6,957 bases of DNA from Ilumatobacteraceae bacterium (lineage in GTDB: Bacteria; Actinomycetota; Acidimicrobiia; Acidimicrobiales; Ilumatobacteraceae): contig JAODBQ010000207.1 in NCBI GenBank assembly GCA_025464045.1, positions 1-6,957 of the forward strand, in the 5' to 3' direction. Below the pieces are notes generated by a model, which did no database searches, was not told the origin of the DNA, and saw nothing but the letters and a program-made list of their open reading frames with translations. The position numbers and the translations under genes are program-made. Below, in pieces: positions 1 to 5,859 of this stretch (position 1 is its first letter; the number at the start of each line of letters is the position of its first letter).

Positions 1-935
1 AGGGCCCAGACGCCCGGGGCCGACGTGCGCCCGTAGTGGTCGACGACGACGTGACCGTCGCCGTTGACGTGGATCCCGGCGGAGCCGCCGTTGAGCTGAT
101 CGCCGTTCGGCCGGCGGCCCGTGGCGACGAGCAGCACGTCGCCCTCGAGCGTGCGCATGCCCTCGTCGTTCGACACCTCGACGACGACGTTCCCCTCGCC
201 GTAGGCGACCCGCCGCACCATCGTGCCGAGCAGGACCTCGTCGAACATCTCGCCGGCCAACGCCGTGTAGCGGGCCGAGATGTCGTGGTCCTCCGCCATC
301 AGCAGGTGCCTGCTGCGGTTGACGATCGTGACGCGCGCGCCCAGCGAGCTGAACACGTAGCCGAGCTCGGTGGCGATGAACCCGCCGCCGAGCACGATCA
401 GGTGCTTCGGCAGCCGATCGACGCGCATGATCGTGTCGCTCGTCTCGTACGGTCCATCCTCGAGACCGGGAAACGCGGGGATGAACGACCGCGCCCCGGC
501 GGCGATGACCACGTTGGTGCCGCGGATCCGTTGACCGTTGACCTCCAGCTCGCGCTCGCCGGTGAAGTGCGCGTCGCCCTCGAACACCGTGACGTTGTCG
601 TTGCCGAGCCGGTAGTCGCGCCCGCCGGCCGCGATCGGGTCGATCCGAGCGAAGACGCGGTCGCGGATCGACAGCCAATCCGCGTGTTCGAACGTGCCGT
701 GGACCCCGAACCGCGCCGCGTGCTTGATGATGTGCGCCACATCCGCGGCGTAGACGTACATCTTCGAGGGGATGCAGCCGCGGTTGAGGCAGGTCCCGCC
801 GAACACGCCGCGTTCGACGATGGCGATCCGCCAGTCGCGCATCTCGTGGGAGATCAGCGAGTTGCCCGAACCCGTGCCGAGGATGATCAGGTCGAAGTCG
901 AGCACGCCCGAGGCGGACTGCTGGTTGTCTGTCAC
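1..935 (-). CDS. mtr: Mycothione reductase (partial, C-terminus off the left edge)
   Basis: This FAD-dependent pyridine nucleotide-disulfide reductase should use NAD(P)H to reduce mycothione (mycothiol disulfide) to mycothiol in the cytoplasm, a thiol-redox role like that of glutathione reductase. I translated the minus strand and found 311 unbroken codons. Visible parts are the FAD Rossmann motif GTGSGNS (residues 20-26), the redox-active disulfide GTCLNRGCIPSKM (47-59, Cys49 and Cys54), the segment RIDPIAAGGRDYR, the NAD(P)-binding motif LGGGFIATE (182-190) and the second FAD-binding segment LLVATGR (268-274). GTGSGNS, the Cys motif followed by MYVYAADVA, and RIDPIA match mycobacterial Mtr much better than lipoamide dehydrogenase or glutathione reductase. 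Arg207 and Arg209 after the second Rossmann strand would suit NADPH. The start is GTG at 933-935, with GAGG only two bases upstream. The family is about 460 residues long, so the dimerisation domain with the catalytic His/Glu pair lies outside the window. It is divergent from sod. A related disulfide reductase of another thiol is the main alternative. Confidence 0.86.
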   Translation of the reverse strand, partial: MTDNQQSASGVLDFDLIILGTGSGNSLISHEMRDWRIAIVERGVFGGTCLNRGCIPSKMYVYAADVAHIIKHAARFGVHGTFEHADWLSIRDRVFARIDPIAAGGRDYRLGNDNVTVFEGDAHFTGERELEVNGQRIRGTNVVIAAGARSFIPAFPGLEDGPYETSDTIMRVDRLPKHLIVLGGGFIATELGYVFSSLGARVTIVNRSRHLLMAEDHDISARYTALAGEMFDEVLLGTMVRRVAYGEGNVVVEVSNDEGMRTLEGDVLLVATGRRPNGDQLNGGSAGIHVNGDGHVVVDHYGRTSAPGVWA

Positions 936-1029
936 GGCCTCATGGTTTAGCGCCGGCGGATCGGTTTCGTGGCAGGACCCTTTCGGGTAGAAGTCCCCGG
1001 AGATCCAACGATCGCAAGGAGACCGTCAC
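936..1029. promoter_or_regulatory. Divergent mtr/sod intergenic region, presumed to hold both promoters
   Basis: The 94 bp between the GTG of mtr (minus) and the ATG of sod (plus) must contain the promoters of both unless transcription enters from outside. I see no convincing -35/-10 pair for either gene. On the minus strand TAAACC lies about nine bases before the mtr GTG, and on the plus strand TAGAAG (988-993) lies before sod; both are weak -10 resemblances. A short hairpin, ACCC-TTTC-GGGT, sits at 977-988. The only strong signal is the sod ribosome binding site, listed separately. Confidence 0.4.
1016..1022 (+). promoter_or_regulatory. Ribosome binding site of sod
   Basis: AAGGAGA followed by a 7-nt spacer and ATG at 1030. 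This is the clearest Shine-Dalgarno sequence in the window, and it fixes the sod start. Confidence 0.85.
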
Positions 1030-1647
1030 ATGTCTGCCCCGTACACCCTTCCCGACCTGCCGTACGACCCCGCCGCCCTCGAGCCGCACTACTCCGCCGA
1101 GATCGTCTCACTGCACCACGACAAGCACCATGCCGCGTACGTCAAGGGCGCCAACGAGACGCTGGACAAGCTCGCCACCGCCCGCGAAGGGCGCGACTTC
1201 TCGAACCTGGGGACCCTCGAGAAGAGCCTCGCGTTCCACCTCTCCGGCCACGTCCTGCACAGCATCTTCTGGACGAACATGAGCCCGGACGGCGGTGGGC
1301 GACCCGACGGCGCCCTCGGCGTCGCCCTCGACGAGCACTTCGGTGGCTTCGAGCCGTTCCAGGCCCAGCTCACCGAGGCCACCACCGGCATCCAGGGCAT
1401 CGGCTGGGGAACGCTGGCGTGGGAGCCGAGCGGCAAGCGGCTGATCGTCGAGCAGGTCTACGACCATCAGGGCAACATGGGCTCGGGGGCGATCCCGCTG
1501 CTGGTGATCGACGCCTGGGAGCACGCGTACTACCTGCAGTACAAGAACGTCAAGGCCGACTGGGTCAAGGCGTTCTGGAACATCGTCAGCTGGGACGACG
1601 TGGCCAGCAGGCTCGGGGACGCGCAGCAGGCGCCCTCGCTGCTGTAG
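1030..1647 (+). CDS. sodA: Superoxide dismutase, Fe/Mn family
   Basis: It converts superoxide to hydrogen peroxide and oxygen. The 205-residue length is typical of the family, and there is no signal peptide, so it is presumably cytoplasmic. The N-terminal segment YTLPDLPYDPAALEPH is a family hallmark. The predicted metal ligands are His29 (in LHHDKHH), His74 (in SGHVLH), Asp161 and His165 (in DAWEHAYYLQY). YVKGAN and YLQYKN(V)K are also conserved. The sequence resembles mycobacterial SodA closely. His146 in VYDHQGN occupies the position where the M. tuberculosis Fe-SOD has His145 and mycobacterial Mn enzymes have Gln, which points to iron or cambialistic use (inference). The start is secured by AAGGAGA seven bases upstream. 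It is divergent from mtr and followed 26 bp later by a Cys-rich gene on the same strand, so the two are probably cotranscribed. The symbol could equally be sodB or sodF. Confidence 0.97.
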   Translation: MSAPYTLPDLPYDPAALEPHYSAEIVSLHHDKHHAAYVKGANETLDKLATAREGRDFSNLGTLEKSLAFHLSGHVLHSIFWTNMSPDGGGRPDGALGVALDEHFGGFEPFQAQLTEATTGIQGIGWGTLAWEPSGKRLIVEQVYDHQGNMGSGAIPLLVIDAWEHAYYLQYKNVKADWVKAFWNIVSWDDVASRLGDAQQAPSLL

Positions 1648-1673
1648 CCGGCGGGGGTGGCATCCTGGGGAGC

Positions 1674-2342
1674 GTGGGTGACGACGAGCTGATCGAGGTC
1701 GGCGATGGCGACGTGCGGTGGCGGTTCGAGCCGAGCTTCCTGCGCTCGAACTGGACGTGCACGTGGGGCCGCGGGTGCCTCGGGATCCTCGACGTGCCGA
1801 CCCCGGAGCTGCAGCAGGGCTGCTGCTCGGTCGGTGCCGAGCTCGGCGACCCGCAGGAGGCGATGAACGTCGCCGCGCTGGCCGCCACGCTCGATCCGGC
1901 GCGGTGGCAGCACGCCGGGGCCGTCGACGACGACGGCGTGTTCTCCGATGGCACCCGGACCAACACGAAGATCGTCGACGGGGCATGCATCTTCCTCAAC
2001 CGGCCCCGCTTCGCCGGCGGCGAGGGGTGCGCCCTGCACCTCGCCGCGGTGGCTGCGGGTGAGTCACCGATCGACTGGAAGCCGTCGGTCTGCTGGCAGC
2101 TCCCGGTGCGCGTGGACTGGGACGACAACGGCGACGGGACCGAGACGGCCACGGTCCGCCGGTGGAGCCGTGCCGACTGGGGCCCGGAGGGCGAGACGAT
2201 GGCGTGGTGCTGCACCGAACGGCCGGCCGGCGACGACCCGGGCGCGTACGTCGGCGATCGGCCGGTGATCGAGTCGCTGTCGTCCGAGCTCACCGCGATC
2301 GTCGGCGAGGCAGTGATGGTCGAGCTGCGCCGTCGGCTCTGA
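1674..2342 (+). CDS. Cysteine-rich conserved hypothetical protein, DUF3109/YkgJ-like metal-binding pattern
   Basis: No certain function. The 222-residue protein has nine cysteines (29, 35, 50, 51, 105, 119, 140, 179, 180) and no membrane segment or signal peptide. The central part, CIFLN (105-109), GCALH (118-122) and KPSVCWQLPVRV (136-147), resembles the Cys pattern of the DUF3109/YkgJ group, where such Cys are thought to bind a zinc or iron-sulfur centre. That link rests on motif resemblance recalled from the family, not on a search. The N-terminal NWTCTWGRGCLGILD and a Gln-Gly-Cys-Cys add four more Cys, and a C-terminal Trp-Cys-Cys-Thr adds two. The chosen start is GTG 1674, preceded almost directly by GGGGAG (1667-1672). 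An in-frame GTG at codon 14 is an alternative. The frame is open far upstream across sod, but that part is only a shadow of sod. It lies 26 bp after sod, probably in the same transcript, which hints at metal or redox homeostasis. Confidence 0.75.
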   Translation: MGDDELIEVGDGDVRWRFEPSFLRSNWTCTWGRGCLGILDVPTPELQQGCCSVGAELGDPQEAMNVAALAATLDPARWQHAGAVDDDGVFSDGTRTNTKIVDGACIFLNRPRFAGGEGCALHLAAVAAGESPIDWKPSVCWQLPVRVDWDDNGDGTETATVRRWSRADWGPEGETMAWCCTERPAGDDPGAYVGDRPVIESLSSELTAIVGEAVMVELRRRL

Positions 2343-2356
2343 CGACGTCGGCCTCC

Positions 2357-2395
2357 GTGACCGGCCACGCGTCGGACGTCGTACAGTGCCGTCGA
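2357..2395 (+). promoter_or_regulatory. Possible leaderless promoter of the Ddn-family gene
   Basis: A -10-like TACAGT (TANNNT, 2382-2387) ends seven bases before the A of ATG 2395. A -35-like GTGACC lies at 2357-2362 with a 19-bp spacer. No Shine-Dalgarno sequence precedes this ATG. In actinobacteria this geometry is typical of leaderless mRNAs whose first base is the start codon. This is inference from spacing only; it could also be an internal site in a longer operon transcript. Confidence 0.45.
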
Positions 2396-2808
2396 TGAGC
2401 GAGCCCAACGAGTTCAACAAGAAGATCATCGAGGAGTTCCGTGCTCACGGCGGCAAGGTCGGGGGCCCGTTCGAGGGCGCTCCGATGGTGCTGCTGACGA
2501 CGATCGGGGCGAAGTCCGGCAACCAGACCACGACGCCGCTCGTCTACAAGCAGGACGGCGACCGGATCGTGATCTTCGCCTCCGCGGCCGGGGCGCCGAA
2601 GCACCCTGCCTGGTACCACAACCTGGTCGCCAACCCGCAGGTGATCATCGAGGTCGGCAGCGCGCGATCGGGCGCCACGGCCGAGGTGGTCACGGGCGAC
2701 GAGCGCGACCGGATCTACGCCGAGCAGGCGGCGATCATGCCGGGCTTCGCCGAGTACGAGGCGAAGACGACCCGCGTCATCCCCGTCGTCGCCCTCCACC
2801 GCAACTGA
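2395..2808 (+). CDS. Deazaflavin (F420)-dependent nitroreductase family protein, Ddn-like
   Basis: This is a small split-barrel protein of the family named for M. tuberculosis Ddn, which transfers hydride from reduced F420 to quinones and nitro compounds. The physiological substrate here is unknown. The protein is 137 residues, a normal length. The family signature is complete: PMVLLTTIGAKSG (30-42), where Lys40-Ser41-Gly42 is the expected F420 phosphate-binding segment; TTPLVY (46-51); DGDRIVIFAS (54-63); and AGAPKHPAWYHNLVANP (65-81). A VVxVALHR-like strand ends it. ATG 2395 is preferred because the protein then starts like its relatives; an in-frame GTG at 2386 would add three residues. 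No Shine-Dalgarno is visible, but a possible leaderless promoter fits ATG 2395. It lies 52 bp after the Cys-rich gene and 18 bp before the FAD oxidoreductase, and shares the reading frame of the latter. The family assignment is firm; the cofactor is inferred from the family. Confidence 0.93.
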   Translation: MSEPNEFNKKIIEEFRAHGGKVGGPFEGAPMVLLTTIGAKSGNQTTTPLVYKQDGDRIVIFASAAGAPKHPAWYHNLVANPQVIIEVGSARSGATAEVVTGDERDRIYAEQAAIMPGFAEYEAKTTRVIPVVALHRN

Positions 2809-2826
2809 CCCGGCGTCCGCACGCCA

Positions 2827-4347
2827 GTGGGGGCAGCACGTCATCCGTCCGGCGAGGTCGGGTCCTCCGGCGGGGCGGCCGGTGCGACCGTCGGGTCGGC
2901 CGGAGCCTTCGGCGGCGCTGACGCCGCACGCGCCGTCGATGCGGTCGTCGTCGGCGCCGGGCCCAACGGACTGACGGCTGCCGTGCGGTTGGCGCTCGCC
3001 GGGCGGTCGGTCGCGGTGTTCGAGGCCGGCGAGACGATCGGAGGGGGCTGCCGCACGGCAGAGCTGACGCTGCCCGGCTTCCGCCACGACCGCTGCGCGA
3101 CGATCCACACGCTCGGTGCCGGCTCACCGATCTTCGGTCCACTCGACCTCGAGGAACACGGGGTTCGCTACGTCCACCCCCGCATCGCGCTCGCCCATCC
3201 GCTCGAGAACGGTCGCGCCGCGCTGCTGCACCGCGCGCTGGACGAGACCGTCGACGGGCTGGGCGTCGACGGCGCCGCGTGGCAGCGGCTCGTCGGCTGC
3301 GCGGTGCGCCGCTGGGACGACCTCCTGCCCTCGCTGCTGAAGCCGTTGCTGTCCGTGCCGCGCCATCCGCTCGCGCTCGCCGCGTTCGGCACCCGGGCGC
3401 TCCTCCCCGCGAGCGTCGCCGCCGGCCGTTTCGGCACCGACGAGGGCGCAGCACTGTTCGCGGGATGTTCGGCCCACTCGTTCCTGCCGCTGAACCGCCC
3501 GCTGTCCGCGTCGTTCGGCCTGCTGCTCGCCGCGTCTGGGCATGCGGTGGGTTGGCCGGTGGTGGAGGGTGGTTCACAGGCGCTGGTGGACGCGCTCGCG
3601 GCGCGCTTGCTGGAGCTCGGTGGCACGATCACGACCGGACGCCGGATCACCTCGCTGGGGGAGCTGCCGCCGCACCGCGTCGCCCTGTTCGACACCGATC
3701 CGGTGCAGGTTGCCTCGATCTGCGCGAGCGCGCTGCCCGAGCGCTACCGGGCTCGTCTGCGGCGGTACCGCTTCGGACCTGCGGCGTTCAAGATCGACTA
3801 CGCGCTGGACGGACCGATGCCGTGGCGCAACCCGGCCGTCGCGAGCGCAGGGACGGTTCACATCGGCGGCACGTTCGCCGAGATCCGCGATGCCGAGGGG
3901 GATGTCGCCGCCGGTCGGATGCCGACGCGGCCGTTCGTGCTCGCCGTGCAGGCGACCGCCTGCGACCCGACACGGGCGCCGGCGGGCAAGCACACCCTGT
4001 GGACCTACGCCCACGTGCCCAATGGCTCGGTGATCGACGCCACCGGCGCCATCGAAGCCCAGCTGGAGCGATTCGCACCCGGCTTCCGCGACCTCGTGCT
4101 CGCCCGCCACGTGACCGCGCCGAGCCAGCTCGCGGCGTACAACCTCAACTTCGTCGGCGGCGACATCAACGGCGGATCGTTCGCCGGCACCCAGCTCGTG
4201 TTCCGCCCCACCGTCGCGTTGCGCAGCTACCGCACCCCGAACGAGTGCATCCTCATCTGCTCCGCGTCGACCCCGCCGGGCGGTGGCGTCCACGGCGCCT
4301 GTGGCGCCAACGCGGCCGACGCCGCCCTCGCCGGCCCCCTCCGCTGA
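2827..4347 (+). CDS. FAD-dependent oxidoreductase, phytoene dehydrogenase-like (COG1233-type)
   Basis: This looks like a flavin oxidoreductase of the phytoene desaturase/amine oxidase superfamily. Its substrate is unknown; nothing nearby is a carotenoid gene, so a carotenoid role is not supported. The 506 residues contain the dinucleotide-binding motif VVVGAGPNGLTAA (40-52), Glu66 at the end of the second strand, the GETIGGGCRT motif (68-77), a substrate-domain segment VEGGSQALVDALAARL, and a C-terminal FAD motif TPPGGGVHGACGANAA that closes the protein as expected. GTG 2827 is the start because the in-frame TGA of the upstream gene lies seven codons before it, and no other ATG, GTG or TTG occurs before the Rossmann motif. 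This leaves a Gly/Ala-rich, probably disordered N-terminal extension of about 36 residues, and no Shine-Dalgarno is visible. It follows the Ddn-family gene by 18 bp, so expression is likely coupled. Family confidence is high and function is open. Confidence 0.9.
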   Translation: MGAARHPSGEVGSSGGAAGATVGSAGAFGGADAARAVDAVVVGAGPNGLTAAVRLALAGRSVAVFEAGETIGGGCRTAELTLPGFRHDRCATIHTLGAGSPIFGPLDLEEHGVRYVHPRIALAHPLENGRAALLHRALDETVDGLGVDGAAWQRLVGCAVRRWDDLLPSLLKPLLSVPRHPLALAAFGTRALLPASVAAGRFGTDEGAALFAGCSAHSFLPLNRPLSASFGLLLAASGHAVGWPVVEGGSQALVDALAARLLELGGTITTGRRITSLGELPPHRVALFDTDPVQVASICASALPERYRARLRRYRFGPAAFKIDYALDGPMPWRNPAVASAGTVHIGGTFAEIRDAEGDVAAGRMPTRPFVLAVQATACDPTRAPAGKHTLWTYAHVPNGSVIDATGAIEAQLERFAPGFRDLVLARHVTAPSQLAAYNLNFVGGDINGGSFAGTQLVFRPTVALRSYRTPNECILICSASTPPGGGVHGACGANAADAALAGPLR

Positions 4348-4397
4348 CCTCGCCGCGGTGGCGGTCCGACCGACGCCCGAGACGCCTCCGTTCCGCG

Positions 4398-4422
4398 TCG
4401 TGAGCACCGGATGTGCTCACGA
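4398..4422. terminator. Perfect 10-bp inverted repeat, probable two-way terminator
   Basis: TCGTGAGCAC (4398-4407) and GTGCTCACGA (4413-4422) pair perfectly around the 5-nt loop CGGAT. It lies 50 bp after the stop of the FAD oxidoreductase and 32 bp beyond the stop of the minus-strand acyl-CoA dehydrogenase, so it could end both transcripts. There is no T-run on either side, as is common for actinobacterial hairpin terminators. It could instead be a protein-binding palindrome. Confidence 0.65.
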
Positions 4423-4423
4423 A

Positions 4424-4442
4424 CGAGCAGGATCGGTGCTCG
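4424..4442. terminator. Second hairpin next to the convergent-gene terminator
   Basis: CGAGCA (4424-4429) pairs with TGCTCG (4437-4442) around a 7-nt loop, one base after the preceding inverted repeat. Its right part can also pair with the left arm of the first hairpin (GAGCACCG at 4402-4409 with CGGTGCTC at 4434-4441), so the two structures are mutually exclusive alternatives. The rest of the 4348-4454 gap shows nothing recognisable. Confidence 0.45.
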
Positions 4443-4454
4443 CGTCGTGTCTCG

Positions 4455-5744
4455 TCAGGTGTTCTTGGGGAGGTCCGACCAGGCGGTGATGCGATCGTTG
4501 TTCGGCTCCTTGGGCAGGCCCAGGACGCGTTCGCCGATGATGTTCTTCTGCACCTGGTCCGTGCCGCCGTAGATCGGGGGTGCCTGGGCGAACAGCGCCA
4601 TCTCCGTGACGTACGCCGAGACCGGCGTCCCGGTGGCGGCGTCCAGTGCCGTGCGCGACTCGGACGTGTAGCCGTGCAACGTGCCGAGCGGACCGAGGAT
4701 GGCGAGACCGAGGTCGCGGCCCGTGCGCACCACGTCGCTCATCGACAGCTTGCCGAGGTTGCCGGCCCCCGGGAGCTCACGACCGCGCGCCCGCTCCGCC
4801 TTCACCCGCAGGTTCGTGAACCGGCCGATCTCCGTCAGCGTGTGCAGCTTCATCAGCTTCTGGCGAACCGCCGGCGAGGTGATCGCACCATTCGCCCTGG
4901 CGAGCTCGACGAACAGCTTCTCCGATCCGGCCACCATCGCCCCGGCGCCGCCGCCCGACGGCGAGCGGTCGCGGATGAAGTCACCGGCGCGCTTGGGCAG
5001 ATCGCCGACGACCGTGCCAGGTGACGCCAGCGTGGTGTGGGCCTGACCGCCGGCGCTGAGGCCCTGGCGCTCGAACATCAGCGTCGTGTTGGCCACCGCC
5101 CAGCCGTTGTTGGTGCCGCCGATCACCCACGCGTCCGACACCCGCGCGTCGGACAAGAAGACCTCGTTGAACAGCGCCCGGCCGGTCATCTCCCGCAGCG
5201 GGCGCACGTCGACCGCCGCGCCCTGGTGCATGTCGAACGCGAACCAGGTGATCCCCTGGTGCTTGGGCACCTCCGGGTTGGTCCTCGCGATGAGCATGCC
5301 CATGTCGGCGTAGTGCCCGCCAGAGGTCCACACCTTCTGACCGTTGATCATCCACTCGTCGCCGTCGCGCACCGCCCGGCAGCCGAGGCCCGCGAGGTCG
5401 GAGCCCGCGCCCGGCTCGCTGAACAGCTGGCACCACGCCCGCTGCCCCGTGACGATCGGGCGGATGAACTGCTCGATCTGCTCCGGCGTACCGTACGTCG
5501 CGATCGTCGGCGCGGCGAGCAACATCCCCAGGCCAGCCGGCGCCCCGAGCGCGCCGTGCTCGGCGATCGCGTCCGACACCGCGAGCGCGTCGGTGCGCCC
5601 GAGGCCCTTGCCGTACGCGTTCGTCGGCAGCGACGGCGCCGCCCAGCCGGACATGCCCAGCCGCTCCCACCACTCGGCGACGGTGAGATCGGGATCCCAG
5701 TTCCTCGCCAACCACTCCTCGAGCTCGTCGATGAGGTCGCTCAT
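4455..5744 (-). CDS. Acyl-CoA dehydrogenase (FadE-type, LCAD/IVD-like catalytic arrangement)
   Basis: This FAD enzyme introduces the alpha-beta double bond into an acyl-CoA in beta-oxidation or a branched-chain or steroid side-chain pathway; the chain specificity cannot be read here. It is 429 residues, slightly longer than the usual 380-400. Motifs in order: N-terminal helical domain (1-100); LFSEPGAGSDLAGL (107-120), the ACAD signature; INGQKVWTSGGHYADMGM (133-150); a flexible Gly-rich insert near 260-272; and IYGGTDQVQKNIIGERVLGL (391-410). The MCAD Glu376 position is Gly393, but Glu225 in FERQGLSAG aligns with the helix-G glutamate of LCAD and IVD, so the enzyme is probably active. ATG 5742-5744 is preferred: it has GGAAAGG nine bases upstream, and the protein then begins MSDLIDELEEWL as expected. 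The frame is open to 5975, but those extra 77 residues look non-coding and overlap the divergent neighbour. It is convergent with the FAD oxidoreductase and divergent from the PPOX gene. Confidence 0.95.
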   Translation of the reverse strand: MSDLIDELEEWLARNWDPDLTVAEWWERLGMSGWAAPSLPTNAYGKGLGRTDALAVSDAIAEHGALGAPAGLGMLLAAPTIATYGTPEQIEQFIRPIVTGQRAWCQLFSEPGAGSDLAGLGCRAVRDGDEWMINGQKVWTSGGHYADMGMLIARTNPEVPKHQGITWFAFDMHQGAAVDVRPLREMTGRALFNEVFLSDARVSDAWVIGGTNNGWAVANTTLMFERQGLSAGGQAHTTLASPGTVVGDLPKRAGDFIRDRSPSGGGAGAMVAGSEKLFVELARANGAITSPAVRQKLMKLHTLTEIGRFTNLRVKAERARGRELPGAGNLGKLSMSDVVRTGRDLGLAILGPLGTLHGYTSESRTALDAATGTPVSAYVTEMALFAQAPPIYGGTDQVQKNIIGERVLGLPKEPNNDRITAWSDLPKNT

Positions 5745-5859
5745 GATCGAAGGCCTTTCCAGTCGGTGCGCGCGTCGCACCCCAATCCGCGCGACCCCTT
5801 CGGAGCATGCCACGATCAGATCGCGACGACGACTATCGAAGTCCGGAACGGAGACGGTC
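5745..5859. promoter_or_regulatory. Divergent intergenic region between acyl-CoA dehydrogenase and PPOX gene
   Basis: These 115 bp should hold the promoters of both flanking genes. Visible elements are GGAAAGG for the acyl-CoA dehydrogenase (5754-5760, minus strand), GGAG (5850-5853) six bases before the PPOX ATG, and a small inverted repeat GTGCG-CGCGT-CGCAC at 5766-5780 that might be an operator half-structure. I cannot identify a convincing -10/-35 pair in either direction. Confidence 0.4.

Noticed and set aside
36..950. Long plus-strand open frame of 304 codons opposite mtr
   Set aside because: It is rich in Arg, Ala, Asp and Val with no motif, and lies antisense to an unbroken frame with all mycothione reductase motifs. 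Antisense open frames are expected at this GC content.
969..1673. Upstream extension of the Cys-rich protein frame across sod
   Set aside because: The translated extension is Arg/Pro/Ala-rich low-complexity sequence overlapping the well-supported sod gene in another frame.
2827..4347. Carotenoid biosynthesis assignment (phytoene desaturase crtI)
   Set aside because: The flavin motifs fit the broad superfamily, but no phytoene synthase or other carotenoid gene is near, and the family contains many oxidoreductases of other function.
3279..4403. 374-codon plus-strand frame inside the FAD oxidoreductase
   Set aside because: Arg-rich shadow frame of a gene whose FAD motifs are intact from end to end.
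4398..4442. CRISPR-like or mobile-element end repeat
   Set aside because: Only a single palindromic locus between convergent genes, with no transposase, no spaced repeats and no target duplication.
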